Positions 5,055 to 6,748 of a stretch of 6,748 nucleotides of DNA are shown here, in pieces. Both the position numbers and the translations under genes were made by a program. A model generated the notes under the pieces. It saw nothing but the letters and a program-made list of their open reading frames with translations, had not been told where the DNA came from and made no database searches. The DNA is from Ardenticatenales bacterium (GTDB lineage: Bacteria > Chloroflexota > Anaerolineae > Ardenticatenales > Ardenticatenaceae). Numbering within the stretch: position 1 is the first letter of the stretch; every line of letters starts with the position of its first letter. Location: assembly GCA_013812995.1 (NCBI GenBank), contig JACCSL010000772.1, positions 1 to 6,748 on the forward strand, read 5' to 3'.

Positions 5055-6748
5055 TCACTCTGCTCGGGACTGCATTCGCTCGACTTCCAGTTCCATGCCC
5101 AGCTGGTTGAACAATTGCAAGGATTCGCGCCACATCTCCTGGCTGCGTGCGGCATCCCCTCGGTGCCGCTCATGCTCCGCCCACTCGCGCAGCGTCCGCG
5201 CGCGCTCGCCATCCATGGGAATGTCTGAGAACACCTCCGCGCTGCGGGCGAAATACTCGGAGGCGTTGCCAGCTTCCTCGTCGTGCTCAAGAACATCGTG
5301 GAAATGACTGACGACCATGCCAAGCACCCGCCACGCTGCCCCGATAAATTCGGGCCGGTCTCGCTGCTGGCCCAGCTCCAGCGCCTGCCGGGCCGCCTCC
5401 AGCGCCTCGTTAAGTTTCCCCTGGCGCATACAGGCTTCCGCGAGGAAACAATAGGTCTCAGAAAGAGTGCCCCAGCGCGCCGCCTCCGGCATCCGAATTA
5501 CCTGGCGTAACTCTGTCTCCGCTGCGCGGAATTCCCCAAGCCCCACCCAGGCTCCACCCAGGTTGTTCATGTAGGTCATCTCTCCCTCGCGGTTTTCCAT
5601 CTCACGGGCGATGCTCAGGGCTTCCTGAAGGAGCGAAACAGAGGTGTGATAATCGCCACGCATTCGCGCGGTATCGCCTAGGTTGCTCAGGATGACACCG
5701 ACGCGCGTCCGGTTGCCCATCTCGCGGTAAAGGGCGAGCGCCTCCCACCAGTAGAGGTTGGCCTGGTCGTAGTGACCCAGCAGGTCGGACACGGCTCCCA
5801 GCAGGTTAAGGCTAAGCGCCATCTCATTGCGGGCATTGAGCGTCCGGCTGAGGTCCAGGGCTTGCTGCCCAAAGGCGAGAGCCGCCTCCGGGTTGCCCAT
5901 CTTGTACATGGCCCATCCCTGTCCCTGAATCGAAGCGGCGATCTCAATCTTGGCGTCTGCCACACGGGCCATGTGCTCGGCGCGCTGTGCACACTCCAGC
6001 GCGCTGTGATGATCCCCCAGGCTGTTGTTGGCCCCGGAGAGACCACGCCACGCGCGGGCCTGCGCCGCCGTGTCCCCGATGGACTCCGAGGCAGAGCGCA
6101 TCGCGGTATACGTGGCGATGGCCTCCGTGAAGCGAGCCTGCATCTGGAGCATGGCCCCCAGCCCCTCGTACAGATCGACCCGCTTGGCCGCGTACGCCTC
6201 GGTATCTGTCAGATAGCCCAGCGCCTGCGTGTACCACGAGAGCGCATCCTGGTGCGCATGGAGGAGCTGGGCCCGCTGCGCCGCCTGGAGACTGTAGGCA
6301 AATGCCTTTTCCCGATCCCCGGCCTGAATAAAGTGATAGGCGAGTTGGCCCGCAATCGCATCCATGTTCGAGGCGTGCCACTCTTCCAGCGCAAGCCCCG
6401 CCCGGCGATGAAGCGCCCGACGGCGTAGCGGGCTCAGCGCCTCATAGATAACTTGTTGAATCTCGGTATGGCTGAAGCTGAGGGTACCGCCCGTGTCGAG
6501 TTCCCGAATCAGGTCGCGCTCCAGCGCCTCGTCCAGGCTCTCCAGAAGCTGATCCTCGGCTTGCTCTGCCACGGCCATGAGGTCGGTGAAGCTGAATTGC
6601 TGGCCCAGCACGGCGGCGAGTCGTAGGGCATCCTGGCTGGCCTTGCTCAGGCGACCCACGCGGCGCAGAACGATGTCATGGATGCTCTGAGGCAGACGCA
6701 CCTCGACGGCGGGCGGGAAGTGCCAGGAGCCATCGCGCAGGGCAACGG
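5055..6748 (-). CDS. STAND/MalT-like regulatory ATPase, C-terminal part with TPR array
   Basis: The frame is open from the window edge to the TGA at 5057-5055, giving 563 visible residues; the N-terminus is missing. Visible residues about 17-53 (RLPQSIHDIVLRRVGRLS, then AAVLGQQFSF) and 91-104 (FSHTEIQQVIYEAL) match the winged-helix region that follows the AAA/NACHT ATPase in bacterial signal-transduction STAND proteins, including LuxR/SARP-type regulators and cyclase-linked ATPases. From about 130 to 545, helix pairs of about 40 residues form a TPR superhelix of roughly nine or ten units, with typical features such as LNLLGAVSDLLGHYDQA and LSNLGDTARMRGDYHTS. TPR arrays in this family sense partners or ligands and control the ATPase. 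The Walker motifs and any kinase, cyclase or DNA-binding domain would lie beyond 6748. The GTG at 6701 is internal to the domain and not a likely start. No transmembrane segment is visible, so it is probably cytoplasmic. Confidence 0.85.
   Translation of the reverse strand, partial: VALRDGSWHFPPAVEVRLPQSIHDIVLRRVGRLSKASQDALRLAAVLGQQFSFTDLMAVAEQAEDQLLESLDEALERDLIRELDTGGTLSFSHTEIQQVIYEALSPLRRRALHRRAGLALEEWHASNMDAIAGQLAYHFIQAGDREKAFAYSLQAAQRAQLLHAHQDALSWYTQALGYLTDTEAYAAKRVDLYEGLGAMLQMQARFTEAIATYTAMRSASESIGDTAAQARAWRGLSGANNSLGDHHSALECAQRAEHMARVADAKIEIAASIQGQGWAMYKMGNPEAALAFGQQALDLSRTLNARNEMALSLNLLGAVSDLLGHYDQANLYWWEALALYREMGNRTRVGVILSNLGDTARMRGDYHTSVSLLQEALSIAREMENREGEMTYMNNLGGAWVGLGEFRAAETELRQVIRMPEAARWGTLSETYCFLAEACMRQGKLNEALEAARQALELGQQRDRPEFIGAAWRVLGMVVSHFHDVLEHDEEAGNASEYFARSAEVFSDIPMDGERARTLREWAEHERHRGDAARSQEMWRESLQLFNQLGMELEVERMQSRAE

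Noticed and set aside
5007..5228. 73-codon plus-strand frame after the M20 gene
   Set aside because: It begins inside the hairpin and is antisense to the TPR coding region.

Overview
The window is GC-rich, gene-dense bacterial DNA. Several traits point to a Chloroflexota-like organism: a lipoprotein with a long Thr/Ser/Pro linker, a large STAND-type regulator with TPR repeats, a stand-alone phosphoribosyltransferase of the COG1926 type, and a DNA methyltransferase starting HNWYRFILGYPPHLVR. That assignment is inference from gene style, not proof. Five of the six protein genes lie on the minus strand; only the M20 peptidase is on the plus strand.

Layout from left to right. (1) 1-268: the first 89 residues of a DNA methyltransferase, minus strand and cut by the window edge, with a GTG start and a good sigma-70-type promoter at 308-336. 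(2) 269-823: no intact gene. This stretch holds a 12-bp perfect hairpin (344-381) and the C-terminal end of an ankyrin-repeat gene (minus strand, 410 to about 819), which is split by a 274-bp non-autonomous transposable element (482-755). The element has 59-bp terminal inverted repeats (outer 19 bp perfect) and is flanked by CTAG on the left and CGAG on the right, a near-perfect 4-bp target duplication. Removing the element and one 4-bp copy restores an in-frame ankyrin repeat, so the insertion history can be read to the base. (3) 824-1483: COG1926-type phosphoribosyltransferase, minus strand, with its own promoter. (4) 1560-2735: secreted lipoprotein made of two copies of an unrecognised domain of about 150 residues, minus strand. 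(5) 2815-2844: strong intrinsic terminator. (6) 2865-3707: membrane-anchored M48 zinc metalloprotease, minus strand, diverging from (7) 3853-4983: M20 family (ArgE/DapE-like) zinc amidohydrolase, plus strand. (8) 4983-5036: tandem octamers that fold into an 18-bp perfect hairpin between convergent genes. (9) 5055-6748: C-terminal part of a STAND/MalT-like regulator with a TPR array, minus strand and cut by the window edge.

The genes do not form one obvious pathway. Each looks separately transcribed, with its own ribosome binding site and usually its own promoter or terminator. I see no RNA gene, CRISPR array or complete insertion sequence. The most informative region is 410-823, where a transposon insertion inside a decaying ankyrin gene can be reconstructed precisely.
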